Part shown: in pieces, positions 1 to 8,140 of the stretch
Position numbering within the stretch: position 1 is the first letter of the stretch
Layout: each line of letters opens with the position of its first letter
NCBI GenBank assembly: GCA_001516055.1
Contig: LOEZ01000082.1
Span: 1 to 64,000, forward strand
Source: Gracilibacter sp. BRH_c7a
GTDB taxonomy: Bacteria > Bacillota > Desulfitobacteriia > Desulfitobacteriales > Syntrophobotulaceae
Direction: 5' to 3'
Length of the DNA: 64,000 nucleotides
Translations under genes and position numbers: made by a program
The notes under the pieces: model-generated
What the model was told of the DNA's origin: nothing
Databases searched by the model: none
The model's input: only the letters and a program-made list of their open reading frames with translations

Positions 1-907
1 ACTATATTCTATAACTAATAATCGATTTAGTTTTAATATATCAAGTTTTTTTGTGAAAGCATTTGAATCAGAGATTCTAAAGATTTTCATTGAAGAAAAT
101 CCTCAACTTATCATCGCCACCCACCCGTTAATAGTCGATACTATCTGTAAATTAAAGGATAAAAGGCAGATATCTGCCCCGTTTATCTCAGTTATAACCG
201 ACTTCAAGGCACACAAGTTATATTTAAATGCAAGCGTCGATGCTTACATCACAGCTAGCGAGTATACAAGAAAAGACCTGATCCAAAAGGGGATTAACCG
301 GGACAAAATCTATTCATATGGTTTGCCCCTCAAGCAAGACTTTTTGAGTAAAACACGATATAAACGAAAGAACAAGGAATTTACCGTTTTGGTTATGGGA
401 GGAAGTAATGGTCACAGTACTATCGAAGATGTGCTTAAGCACATACTTTCTTGTCGTAATCCTCTAAAAGTAATAATTATATGCGGAACAGACAAAAAAT
501 TACTTTCTAAGCTGAAAAACAGTTATTCAGGCATAACATGCAACAAAAAGATTAAAATCCTTGGTTATACAGATAAAGTGGCAGCTTTGATGGATGAAGC
601 TGACCTGTTGATTTCCAAACCCGGGGGTTTAACCGTATCGGAGGCAATCTCAAAGAACCTGCCCATGTTTATACCATTCATGCTACCTGGACAGGAACAA
701 GAAAATGCAGCATTTCTCGTAGAGTCTGGTTGTGCAAAAGTTGTAGGGAATATAGATACCCTTCATTATGAGATAGACTCATTGATAGAAAACCCTGATT
801 TACTTATGAATATGAAACAAAAGATGAGTGAACTGTACCCGGGTTATAGCTGCGAAGACATAATAACCTTAGGTGCGAAGTTAATAGAAAAGCAACTTAT
901 TAGTTAA
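1..907 (+). CDS. Processive diacylglycerol glycosyltransferase-like protein, 5' end outside window
   Basis: The frame is open to the left edge of the window, so the gene starts upstream; the GTG at 53 has no good ribosome binding site and is not the likely start. The visible ~300 residues match the C-terminal part of the monogalactosyldiacylglycerol synthase / UgtP-like family: an end-of-N-domain segment (ENPQLIIATHP), then a GT-B C-terminal domain with the glycine-rich VMGGSNGH turn and the nucleotide-sugar site LLISKPGGLTVSEAI followed by PGQEQENA. Family members add sugars to diacylglycerol at the inner membrane face, making glycolipids and lipoteichoic acid anchors. A PAP2 phosphatase follows 77 bp downstream on the same strand, consistent with a lipid-metabolism pair. 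Acceptor and sugar cannot be read from sequence. Confidence in the family is high. Confidence 0.8.
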   Translation, partial: LYSITNNRFSFNISSFFVKAFESEILKIFIEENPQLIIATHPLIVDTICKLKDKRQISAPFISVITDFKAHKLYLNASVDAYITASEYTRKDLIQKGINRDKIYSYGLPLKQDFLSKTRYKRKNKEFTVLVMGGSNGHSTIEDVLKHILSCRNPLKVIIICGTDKKLLSKLKNSYSGITCNKKIKILGYTDKVAALMDEADLLISKPGGLTVSEAISKNLPMFIPFMLPGQEQENAAFLVESGCAKVVGNIDTLHYEIDSLIENPDLLMNMKQKMSELYPGYSCEDIITLGAKLIEKQLIS

Positions 908-984
908 ATTTATCTTCTCATAATTAGTTTAATCGGGCTTATAAGTATTCATAACTTGTTATTTTAGTATAGGAGGTGGAAAAG

Positions 985-1500
985 ATGCAAAAAGTTGCAA
1001 ATTGGATGTATAGTAACGATAGAATAGCCTTTGTCATACTAAATAGATACTGGAAGTCCTCTTTTACAGATTTTATTATGCCTTTAATCACAAATCTGGG
1101 TGGTGCCATTTGGTCAATAACTTTATGTATTGTTCTGCTCTTAAGCAGAAATCTGGATGTAACCAAGGTTGGCGAACATTTGGCTATCAGTCTGTTCATA
1201 ACTCATTTGATTGTACGATTATTTAAGAAGTTTCTTCCCAGACTTAGACCTTATATGAAGCTGGAAAATGTTCATATAGGACATAAGGTTTATAAGGATC
1301 CTTCTTTTCCTTCCGGACATTCTACTGCTGCTTTCTGCAGTGCCACAGCACTTTCAACTGTTTTTCCTGGATATATAATCTTATTCTTTACCGTTGCAGC
1401 TTTAGTTGCTGTATCTAGAGTTTATCTAGGGATGCATTACCCGTCAGATGTTACGGTAGGTGCTATCATAGCTATAGCAGTAACTCAGATGATTATATGA
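985..1500 (+). CDS. PAP2-family membrane phosphatase (undecaprenyl-diphosphatase-like)
   Basis: About 171 residues with several membrane helices and the three phosphatase signatures in order: KFLPRLRP (motif 1), PSFPSGHSTA (motif 2) and SRVYLGMHYPSD (motif 3, with the catalytic His and Asp). Members dephosphorylate lipid phosphates such as undecaprenyl diphosphate, phosphatidate or phosphatidylglycerol phosphate at the outer face of the membrane. AGGAGG at 971-976 sits 8 nt before the ATG at 985, so that ATG was preferred to the GTG at 976, which overlaps the ribosome binding site. It follows a glycolipid-type glycosyltransferase and may form an operon with it. The exact lipid substrate is unknown. 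Confidence 0.85.
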   Translation: MQKVANWMYSNDRIAFVILNRYWKSSFTDFIMPLITNLGGAIWSITLCIVLLLSRNLDVTKVGEHLAISLFITHLIVRLFKKFLPRLRPYMKLENVHIGHKVYKDPSFPSGHSTAAFCSATALSTVFPGYIILFFTVAALVAVSRVYLGMHYPSDVTVGAIIAIAVTQMII

Positions 1501-1594
1501 AATGTTCTTAAATTATTTGTTTAATTATTTTCTTGTTAATTGTGGTTTTAAACCGTAACGGTTCGCCTCCGAATTTTATTAGAACATAATAATT

Positions 1595-1637
1595 AAAGCC
1601 TAGAGGTACAAGCATTTGTGCAACTCAAGGCTTTTTA
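1595..1637. terminator. Probable bidirectional terminator between convergent genes
   Basis: Arms aaagcct (1595-1601) and aggcttt (1628-1634) pair, with an extra gag/ctc inner step, and are followed by T-rich sequence. It lies between the PAP2 gene (+) and a glycosyltransferase (-), so it can serve both. Confidence 0.55.
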
Positions 1638-1713
1638 CTTATTAGAGCCATCAAAGATAAAAGGGAAAATTCGTTATTATGAAGGGATTTTACATATTAT
1701 CTTCATTAACATC

Positions 1714-2415
1714 TTAGCGCATATTTACCCAGGGCCTAAAGTCAGAAACCCTAGCGACAACCTGGCAATATTGTGTCAATAATTCATTATTATCCATTTG
1801 AAATGTATGCAGGTTGAGATTATTCTGGCGGATATAAGCAAAATTGTATTTGTCAACGGCATAAATTTTAATGCCGGTTTTGACACAATCTGCGCCAAAT
1901 TGTTCGTCCGCAATATTAGAATCAACAAACTGCACTTTTTTGAAGACACTTTTTTTCATGAACAAGGTACAGCCAATAAGATAGTCGACGTAGCTGTTTT
2001 CTCTGTTAGGATGCAAAAGCGCCAAAATTTTGTGTTCCTCAAAATAGACAAAGTGAGTTTTCTTTCCTAAAACACCTGCGTCGCTGGAAGGGGCTATTTT
2101 CATAAAATAATTTAAATATTCCGAACCGTAATAATCATCATGATCAAAATTAGCAATGTAATCATAATTGGTTTTGCTGACAGCATAATTTAAACATGTT
2201 CCTGCTGAGCTGCTTTCAGGCAACTGAACAATTCTTACGTTATGGAATGAATCAGCTTTCCGGTACCAATCGGAAATATTCAAACTACGGTTATTAAGGA
2301 TAATAATTAATTCTTTGATAGGGTAGGTTTGCCTGGCATAATTTGCAAAGATATTATCCATATAAAAAGGCAAGTGGGTACAGGTAATAATTGATATACC
2401 ATCTGATTTTTTCAT
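1714..2415 (-). CDS. Family 2 glycosyltransferase
   Basis: A GT-A fold glycosyltransferase of about 233 residues. The N-terminus shows the beta-strand ISIITCTHLPFYMDN, followed by the NNR turn typical of nucleotide-sugar binding, and a metal-binding DXD-type motif in NFDHDDYYG. The start at 2413-2415 was chosen because GGAG lies 9 nt upstream; a second ATG 18 nt earlier has no such site. It is separated from the two glycosyltransferase genes to its right by a terminator, so it is probably transcribed alone. Such clusters often decorate spore or cell-surface proteins, but the acceptor here is unknown. Confidence 0.75.
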   Translation of the reverse strand: MKKSDGISIITCTHLPFYMDNIFANYARQTYPIKELIIILNNRSLNISDWYRKADSFHNVRIVQLPESSSAGTCLNYAVSKTNYDYIANFDHDDYYGSEYLNYFMKIAPSSDAGVLGKKTHFVYFEEHKILALLHPNRENSYVDYLIGCTLFMKKSVFKKVQFVDSNIADEQFGADCVKTGIKIYAVDKYNFAYIRQNNLNLHTFQMDNNELLTQYCQVVARVSDFRPWVNMR

Positions 2416-2531
2416 GGGTAGAATCTCCATAATCAAGGCATTTTACGAGATACTTGTCTTATACAAAATATGATTACTTCCCAAAATAGTTACACATTTT
2501 TTCTATTGAAATGACTCTGGTGCAAAACAAA

Positions 2532-2559
2532 TAATAAAAAAAACGCTTATAAAAGCGTT
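2532..2559 (-). terminator. Rho-independent terminator
   Basis: On the minus strand, stem aacgctt/aagcgtt (2542-2548 with 2553-2559), loop ttat, then a run of eight or more T. It ends the two-gene glycosyltransferase operon 4613-2576. Confidence 0.85.
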
Positions 2560-2575
2560 AAGGTTAAATCGGCTA

Positions 2576-3688
2576 TTACAGGTATTGTTCCAGAACCGAT
2601 ACTCTATCTCTCATTTGTTTTTCAAAGTCAAATACCTCTCTGAATTTTGCTTGTCCGCATGCAGACATCCTGTATAATTTCTCGGGGTCATGATAATATT
2701 CCATGACGCTTTCACTAATTTGACCGGCGTCTGGGGGGATAATATAAATATTTTTTTTGTGTTCAAAATGATTATTCATATTCAGCACATCGGTACAGAA
2801 AACGCTAACGTTGTGCAACGCCGCATCAATACAGCAGCCTGTGGGAAAGCCGTCGTAGTTTTTACCCGGTATTAGGAGAAAGGGAAGATTTGCTGAAACA
2901 ATAATGTCCATTCCCGAATAGAACCCTGGGAAGAAATTTTTATCCCTGAGCCCATGAAATACAATCCGGTCGCCCAGGGCAGTGACATCGATATCACTTT
3001 GATCATAGTTGCCCACCACATGAAACATGATATCCTCTGCAGATTGCACCAGTTTTTTGCACATATCGATAAAAATGGTATAGCCTTTATCAATTCCCAT
3101 TGGCATATACTTATGGGCTACAAAACAGATATCGAATGTTCTTTTATCTTTCCCGTAGAGTTTTTTAGGTATGGTAGTGTGAAAATACTCAGGATGTGTT
3201 ACCATTCCGTAAATAAAGGCAATTTTGTCCGGTGTAACAAAGCCGCGGCTGGTAATATAATCATAAGTCATCTTCTGCGTAACAATAACTTTTCTTAATA
3301 AAGGGGATTGAAGGACTTTGATCAGCCTGGCATCGATCACGTCATCATTGATCCAAAATCCTCCGCCAGGATATAGTTCGAATATAAAGGGTGTGTTTGC
3401 CAGTTCATAAATATAGTGAAAGGTGGCAGCGTTAAGCAAAAAAACCATATAGTATAGATCGAAAGACTGACCTGTCCAGTCAAACTCTGTAAACGATTTT
3501 ACCCTATTCTGAAACTGCGGATAGACCGCAGCATATTCAGGATGATACATGTCATTCCTAGTGGAATAAACTTCACAGTTGGGATACTTCTCCAAATAAT
3601 AATTGAATTCCGATATTCTGAAACCTGTCGTCAGATTAGGAAAATGGTCATCGAGAATGGCAAATTTTCTTTGACTTATTGCATTCAT
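2576..3688 (-). CDS. GT-B type glycosyltransferase
   Basis: A 370-residue protein with a GT4-like architecture. The N-terminal half starts with KFAILDDHFPNLTTGFR. The C-terminal half carries the domain strand FDICFVAHKYMPMGIDKGY, the VVGNYDQ and GRIVFHGL-type strands, and the conserved region PGFYSGMDIIVSANLPF followed by DGFPTGCCIDAALH, where the nucleotide-sugar binding Glu is replaced by Asp/Cys. The stop codon of the upstream glycosyltransferase is 37 bp away, so they are co-transcribed, and a strong terminator follows. The transferred sugar and the acceptor are not recognisable. The protein is soluble as judged by the lack of a signal or membrane segment. Confidence 0.7.
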   Translation of the reverse strand: MNAISQRKFAILDDHFPNLTTGFRISEFNYYLEKYPNCEVYSTRNDMYHPEYAAVYPQFQNRVKSFTEFDWTGQSFDLYYMVFLLNAATFHYIYELANTPFIFELYPGGGFWINDDVIDARLIKVLQSPLLRKVIVTQKMTYDYITSRGFVTPDKIAFIYGMVTHPEYFHTTIPKKLYGKDKRTFDICFVAHKYMPMGIDKGYTIFIDMCKKLVQSAEDIMFHVVGNYDQSDIDVTALGDRIVFHGLRDKNFFPGFYSGMDIIVSANLPFLLIPGKNYDGFPTGCCIDAALHNVSVFCTDVLNMNNHFEHKKNIYIIPPDAGQISESVMEYYHDPEKLYRMSACGQAKFREVFDFEKQMRDRVSVLEQYL

Positions 3689-3725
3689 TGCCTTATCCTT
3701 TCATTCTTTATATTGTTTTGTTTAG

Positions 3726-4613
3726 CTAATTGGCATTATTGACATAGAAGTTGAAATTCTCCAATGCCCAATCCATATGATAAAAGTGATCTTTGTAGGA
3801 TTTCGGATCATGAATAGATGCACAATAAACCGTTCTTTTGCCTTGACTTAGCTCCTCAAAATACTTTAGATATTTCCACTCGTAGGTCGAGACAAAGGAT
3901 TCATTTTTATGCTTGCTGTCTCTAAGGTCAAAGCAGGTATAATCCCTTTTCTTAAGACTGCACCACTTACGGCCTTCACAGCACTCACAAGAGATAGTCT
4001 GGACCATATTAATCGGTGTGTCGATTGCATAGCCTGCTTTAAAGGGAGTATATTTAATAATTCTTTGCGATAGTTCAGTATCACCGTAACCATTTTCTTC
4101 GCACCAATAGCCGATGAGGTTAAGCAGTTCCGGTCTTAGGCACTGGCAGTGCCCAGGTATGAAATCAAGTGAAGTATTCTTTAGCTGCAGATAGCTTACG
4201 CCGTTTCTCTCTTGAGGGATGACCTCCGAATAATATGACGGATACGGAAAAGCTCTGGCCAATCCCAGGAGCCCTACCTCAGGGAACGCCTCAAAGACTT
4301 TCATGATACGGCTTATCCAATCTGGGAAATACAAAAATACATCACTTTCGAGAGCAATAAAATATTGGTCAGGTTGTCTACGCGCCAGATTGTAATTAAC
4401 AGCATAAATGGGTCCGGAATTTACGGGTAACCGTGTTCTAGACTTAATACGGCTGTCTTTTAAGCTTTGGATATAATCCCATGTCCCGTCCTGTGAATTA
4501 CTATCAATGATATGAAGTTCAAAATCATCTGTTGTTTTCAAAAGTAAATTTAAGTTTCTAGCGGTTAATCCTAGTCTGTGAAAAGTCGAATAACTAATGA
4601 AAGGAGGTGTCAT
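3726..4613 (-). CDS. Family 2 glycosyltransferase
   Basis: A 295-residue GT-A glycosyltransferase. Near the N-terminus is LHIIDSNSQDGTWDYI, the classic nucleotide-binding loop, and at about residue 90 IALESDVFLYFPDW replaces the usual DXD (ESDVF). The middle contains a Cys cluster (CECCEGRKWCSLKKRDYTC) that could bind a metal and is unusual for the family. AGGAAGGA lies just upstream of the ATG at 4613. It is the first gene of a two-gene minus-strand operon with the GT-B enzyme. Function in surface glycan assembly is inferred from the neighbourhood only. Confidence 0.72.
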   Translation of the reverse strand: MTPPFISYSTFHRLGLTARNLNLLLKTTDDFELHIIDSNSQDGTWDYIQSLKDSRIKSRTRLPVNSGPIYAVNYNLARRQPDQYFIALESDVFLYFPDWISRIMKVFEAFPEVGLLGLARAFPYPSYYSEVIPQERNGVSYLQLKNTSLDFIPGHCQCLRPELLNLIGYWCEENGYGDTELSQRIIKYTPFKAGYAIDTPINMVQTISCECCEGRKWCSLKKRDYTCFDLRDSKHKNESFVSTYEWKYLKYFEELSQGKRTVYCASIHDPKSYKDHFYHMDWALENFNFYVNNAN

Positions 4614-4694
4614 AAATCCTTCCTGCCTTTTTCTGTTTTTCTATACCATAATATGTAAGAATGTGGACAAGATGTTACACAAATATTGGAATAG

Positions 4695-4832
4695 ATTAGC
4701 CAAATTTATTCGGCAACCGCGCAAGAGATAACAGTTCAAGGACAAGAAATCAATGTCGGTCTTCTACAGGTTGTTGCGGGAATGCAGGAAACTGCTACTA
4801 AGACATTGACTGAAGAAATTCAAGTCTTTTGA
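4695..4832 (+). pseudogene. Remnant of a methyl-accepting chemotaxis protein (C-terminal fragment)
   Basis: A 45-codon open stretch ending at TGA 4830-4832 reads ISQIYSATAQEITVQGQE and onward to VVAGMQETATKT. This heptad pattern resembles the signalling coiled coil near the end of chemoreceptors. There is a stop just upstream (4692-4694), no start codon with a ribosome binding site, and no receptor-like sequence 5' of it. I read it as a decayed gene end. The identification rests on pattern resemblance alone. Confidence 0.4.
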
Positions 4833-4850
4833 GCTTTCTTAAAGTAATAG

Positions 4851-5012
4851 TTACCATAGCAAACGCTGTTTTTTATTATCTATTACTTGTTTAACAGCAA
4901 TAATCACATATACGATAAAAATAAAGACACTTAACGACAGTGTTACACCAAAATAGGAAAAGGGCTGTGCCCCTAATGTAGCACCGTTTAGCCACAAGTC
5001 CAACAGTGACAT
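4851..5012 (-). CDS. Small membrane protein, 53 aa
   Basis: A short gene with GGGGGA about 9 nt before its ATG (5010-5012). The product begins MSLLDLWLNGATLGAQPFSY, has one clear hydrophobic helix (residues 22-41, VTLSLSVFIFIVYVIIAV) and a basic C-terminal tail ending KKQRLLW. It is the last member of a four-gene minus-strand group of membrane proteins (6280-4851). No family was recognised. The helix plus basic tail predicts an N-out/C-in single-pass protein. Confidence 0.65.
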   Translation of the reverse strand: MSLLDLWLNGATLGAQPFSYFGVTLSLSVFIFIVYVIIAVKQVIDNKKQRLLW

Positions 5013-5108
5013 ATCCAAAATTCCCCCAATACATGAAACTCAATAATCTATATAGACGTTTAAACCTAATGCGTCTATTTCGACTGCATAATGCTTTCCT
5101 TGACTTTG

Positions 5109-5891
5109 TTAAATATCTTCACACGCCCTTTGTTCGATCTTGTTGACTTCATCACTAAGAAAGAGGTGGATGGCAAGGAACAATATCAATATTACCAGAG
5201 AAAAAGGAACTTGAGCATGAATAAATCTGAAGATACTATAAATCTTATCAGTAGGTTCAAGAGCTTGTAAGACAGCAATCGACAAGTAATCAAGGTCCTG
5301 GAACACGATACCAAGATCCGTGTGATCTCGAAAGACCGGAAAGAAAATCGTCATCGAAAGAGGGGCTAACTTAAAAGGATTTAGGACTTCGATGATTGAC
5401 CTATGCTTTTCTTCAGCTACTTTTTCTAAAGCCTCAAGACTTTCCTCTTGTTCAGTTATTAATTGATTCTTTTCAGTTTGCAGTAATTTATTAATTTTGC
5501 CAGTTAAAAAAAGCCCCAAACATAAAGCCAAGATTAAGAAGGCGAGCGAAAAAGGCACATGAAACTCAAGAATTATAAACGCTGAAAATATATTGGCAAA
5601 CGTTGGCTCCATTGCCTGTCTGATATATATGTCTATTTCTCCCAAACTTGTTACTGATACTCCAATTGCCAAGCTGGGAATGACATAAAACCAGAACGCT
5701 GTTGAAATCGGAGATAAATTAAATGGATTAAGGATTTTCGCATAAAACTTACGTTGTTGCTCTGCTATTGCATACTTGATCTTTTCGAGATATTGTTGTT
5801 CGACAATTGATAGAGGACGCCAACCAATTCCGTTAAGGTACTGCTTAAGATATTCTTGCATACACATGCAAGGACTTGATGGCCCCCTCAT
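5109..5891 (-). CDS. Unknown membrane protein with internally duplicated domain
   Basis: A 260-residue protein starting at the ATG behind AAGGAAGGAG (8 nt spacing); a GTG 9 nt earlier is too close to that site. It starts MRGPSSPCMCMQEY with a Cys pair. Two halves repeat the same order. First half: ILNPFNLSPISTAF, an amphipathic/hydrophobic stretch, then FHVPFSLAFLILALCLGLFL. Second half: VLNPFKLAPLSMTI, then AQVPFSLVILILFLAIHLFL. An acidic coiled-coil-like linker (EEQESLEALEKVAEEKHRS region, residues ~150-165) joins them. Each half ends in a basic/acidic N-K-rich tail after its helix. No enzyme or transporter motif was recognised. It is the main product of a small-membrane-protein cluster. 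Confidence 0.7.
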   Translation of the reverse strand: MRGPSSPCMCMQEYLKQYLNGIGWRPLSIVEQQYLEKIKYAIAEQQRKFYAKILNPFNLSPISTAFWFYVIPSLAIGVSVTSLGEIDIYIRQAMEPTFANIFSAFIILEFHVPFSLAFLILALCLGLFLTGKINKLLQTEKNQLITEQEESLEALEKVAEEKHRSIIEVLNPFKLAPLSMTIFFPVFRDHTDLGIVFQDLDYLSIAVLQALEPTDKIYSIFRFIHAQVPFSLVILILFLAIHLFLSDEVNKIEQRACEDI

Positions 5892-5907
5892 AAAAAACAC
5901 TCCTTCC

Positions 5908-6108
5908 TTAAAACTGTTCTATTACTGCATCTTCACTTTCAGTTGTTTTTGGCGGTTCCGTAAGACCTACAGTTTGAGAAAATACCCAAATCCAAAAAAA
6001 TGAGTTGATTATAGCAATAATAGTGGGCACTGGTAACCAGATTCCCCAATACTTACCTTCCGTCGGATTATCATTTTTTTTGGGCTTTTTAACTGGATAA
6101 TTATTCAT
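5908..6108 (-). CDS. Small membrane protein, 66 aa
   Basis: GGGAGGGG precedes the ATG at 6106-6108. The product has a charged N-terminus rich in Lys, Pro and Asn, one hydrophobic helix (about residues 21-47, WGIWLPVPTIIAIINSFFWI) and an acidic C-terminus. It lies 16 bp upstream of the duplicated-domain membrane protein and is presumably co-transcribed with it. No family was recognised. Confidence 0.65.
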   Translation of the reverse strand: MNNYPVKKPKKNDNPTEGKYWGIWLPVPTIIAIINSFFWIWVFSQTVGLTEPPKTTESEDAVIEQF

Positions 6109-6139
6109 TCAAGCCCCTCCCTAATCAGAGTTTTTTACT

Positions 6140-6280
6140 TTATTTAACGGTCTCCCAATTACGTAGGATGACTGCTCCTAATACAAAAGAGACTACGAAA
6201 GAGAACACCAGCCAAATAATCCAATAACCTTGAATGAGCCGCAAAGGGCTAAACCCCCAAAATCCATAGCCATGCGTCAT
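6140..6280 (-). CDS. Small membrane protein, 46 aa, first gene of cluster
   Basis: The ATG at 6278-6280 is preceded by GGGGTGG. The product begins MTHGYGFWGFSPLRLIQGYW and continues into one hydrophobic helix (IIWLVFSFVVSFVLGAVIL) with a short charged tail. The N-terminal GFSPLRL is reminiscent of the NPFNLSPI and NPFKLAPL segments in the larger protein two genes downstream, which hints at a shared fold or interface. No known family was recognised. Confidence 0.6.
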   Translation of the reverse strand: MTHGYGFWGFSPLRLIQGYWIIWLVFSFVVSFVLGAVILRNWETVK

Positions 6281-6445
6281 AGTACCACCCCTTATTTTAT
6301 TACCATATTATTCCTTAGATATAATATAGTGCATGACCTAGGCATTTGGTGGCAATATTTGGATTTTTAAATAGCGTGAATTATTTTTTGCTATGAATAG
6401 AATACCAAGATGAACGATAACCATTAAGAGGTTTATCTGACAAGG

Positions 6446-6475
6446 TTATCATAATACAAGAAAATAAAGTATAAT
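6446..6475 (+). promoter_or_regulatory. Candidate sigma-A promoter for ptb-like gene
   Basis: TTATCA (6446-6451), 18 nt spacer, TATAAT (6470-6475). It lies 87 nt before the TTG start at 6563. The -35 is weak. The remaining 6281-6445 region shows no further gene. Confidence 0.45.
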
Positions 6476-6562
6476 TGGGGAAACGACAAAAGTCAGTGTC
6501 TAATGTTAAAAACTATAGGGAAAACTCCTATTTCTGGCTTACAAATAACGGAGGGATCTATC

Positions 6563-7537
6563 TTGTTTAAAGATTTCAATGAGCTTTTTGAAGTAGCAAA
6601 AAAACTTAGACAAGTAACGATCAGTGTAGCTGTAGCGCAAGAACGAGGTGTGCTAGAGGCTATTAAACAAGCAGAAGATATCGGCCTTGCTGAAGCGATA
6701 CTTGTCGGTGATAAAAATCTCATCCTTCAGATAATGGCCGATATCGGTCTTTCTAAAAATAGTCGAATCATCGATATTCCTGATCAGGATCAGGCAGCAC
6801 TTAGAGCCGTCGAGCTGGTTCATGACGGCGAAGCTCAGATTCTGATGAAAGGATTGATTAATACCAGTAACTTCATGCGGGCCGTCTTAAACCGAGAAAA
6901 AGGCCTGCGCAGCGGAGGTATATTGAGCCATTTTGCTGCCTTGGAAATTCCGGGGGTAAAGAAGCTGACTTTTCATACCGATGGCGGGATTAACGTTGCT
7001 CCAGATTTGAATCAAAAGAAAAAGATTCTTCTTAATTCGCTCGCGGCTCTTAGTGCGTTAGGGTTTACCAGACCGAAAGTTGCTATACTAGCAGCTAATG
7101 AGCAGGTTAGTCCTAAGATGCAGGCAACGGTTGATGCGGCAGCTTTGGTTGGGATGGCCTATGCGGGCGAATTGCCAGAGTGTGAGGTTGAAGGGCCGAT
7201 GGCAATGGATGTTGCTGCCAGTAGGGAATCGGCAGAGCATAAAGGAATTCAGAGCAAAATCGCGGGGGATGTTGATCTCTTCCTCTTCCCCACAGTAGAA
7301 GCCGGAAATATGGTTGCTAAAACTTTGATCAAATACGCTAAGGCTTTGAATGCCGGTGTTATTTTGGGGGCAACCCATCCAATTGTATTGGTTTCCCGTT
7401 CTGATAAGGCAGAGTCTAAGTTAAAATCCTTAGCGTTAGCTTCTCTGATCGCTAATGGAAGTGTAAAAACTTTGAATACTAACGTAAAGCTTGACAGCAA
7501 GAGGTTGATACAAACTTTAGATATGCTAAATAAATGA
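6563..7537 (+). CDS. ptb: Phosphate butyryl/acetyltransferase family enzyme
   Basis: About 324 residues. The enzyme transfers an acyl group between CoA and phosphate in the cytoplasm, linking acyl-CoA to acyl-phosphate and ATP formation. Family markers include AILVGDKNLI near the N-terminus, AQILMKGLINTSNFMRAVL, the GGINVAPD turn, and the C-terminal FPTVEAGNMVAKTLIKYAKA with GATHPIVLVSRSD. The family usually runs 300-330 residues. The start is taken as TTG 6563 behind GGAGGG (6550-6555), giving MFKDFNELFE; the ATG at 6503 has no ribosome binding site. It is followed 19 bp later by a double-ACT protein, an arrangement suggesting branched-chain or aromatic acid CoA metabolism. Butyryl versus other acyl preference cannot be decided from sequence. 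Confidence 0.85.
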   Translation: MFKDFNELFEVAKKLRQVTISVAVAQERGVLEAIKQAEDIGLAEAILVGDKNLILQIMADIGLSKNSRIIDIPDQDQAALRAVELVHDGEAQILMKGLINTSNFMRAVLNREKGLRSGGILSHFAALEIPGVKKLTFHTDGGINVAPDLNQKKKILLNSLAALSALGFTRPKVAILAANEQVSPKMQATVDAAALVGMAYAGELPECEVEGPMAMDVAASRESAEHKGIQSKIAGDVDLFLFPTVEAGNMVAKTLIKYAKALNAGVILGATHPIVLVSRSDKAESKLKSLALASLIANGSVKTLNTNVKLDSKRLIQTLDMLNK

Positions 7538-7556
7538 AAAGTTGAGGGGATATGAT

Positions 7557-8003
7557 ATGATAGTCCGCCAATTATCGGTTATCGTGGAAAATAGGCCGGG
7601 AGCAATTACTGAAGTACTCGCTGTTCTAAAAGAAAATGGGGTCAACCTTCGTGCCTCGGCACTTGCTGAGTCGGGAGAATTCGGTATCTTCCGTATTGTC
7701 GTTAATGATCCGGAGAAGGTTGAACGTTTATTACGAGACTCAAATTTTACAGTAAGAGTTACTCAAGTTATTGGGCTTGCATTGGATGATGACGCTGGCA
7801 GTTTATATCGAAATATGCTCAAACTAACTGATGCTAGAATAAATGTAGAGTATATATATGGATTCGCCGCTTCCGCAGATATAGGCGCCCGTGTTATCTT
7901 AAAAGTAGATAACCTGGAACTGGCAGTAAGAATTATAAGTGAGCAAGAGTATGATACCAAGCTTGATAACGAAGTGGATGAAATGCCAGAGTTCTACTGG
8001 TAA
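7557..8003 (+). CDS. Tandem ACT-domain protein
   Basis: A 148-residue protein made of two ACT domains. The first begins QLSVIVENRPGAITEVLAVL, the hallmark ligand-binding turn after strand 1. The second is seen from about residue 75 (NVEYIYGFA). ACT pairs bind amino acids and act as allosteric sensors. The start is ATG 7557 behind GAGGGGA. It follows the phosphate butyryltransferase gene by 19 bp and is probably co-transcribed. Stand-alone double-ACT proteins are commonly found beside acyl-CoA ligases or phosphotransacylases, so a regulatory role in amino-acid-derived acyl metabolism is inferred. Confidence 0.82.
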   Translation: MIVRQLSVIVENRPGAITEVLAVLKENGVNLRASALAESGEFGIFRIVVNDPEKVERLLRDSNFTVRVTQVIGLALDDDAGSLYRNMLKLTDARINVEYIYGFAASADIGARVILKVDNLELAVRIISEQEYDTKLDNEVDEMPEFYW

Positions 8004-8140
8004 TGGGCACAATGGTAATTTATTCAGGCTTGTGTCAAGATTTCATGAATTTGTAATTTAGTTTTAACAAAACTGACACATAAGCTGGTTAGGATAGGAA
8101 TCGTAGGGTGAATATCTTTTAATTTAGAAAGGAGGGAACC

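Noticed and set aside
939-1199. 86-codon minus-strand frame over the PAP2 gene
   Set aside because: Antisense to a clearly real gene with intact motifs; no ribosome binding site.
6503-6562. ATG at 6503 as the start of the ptb-like gene
   Set aside because: No ribosome binding site; the TTG at 6563 has GGAGGG at the right spacing and gives the usual family N-terminus.
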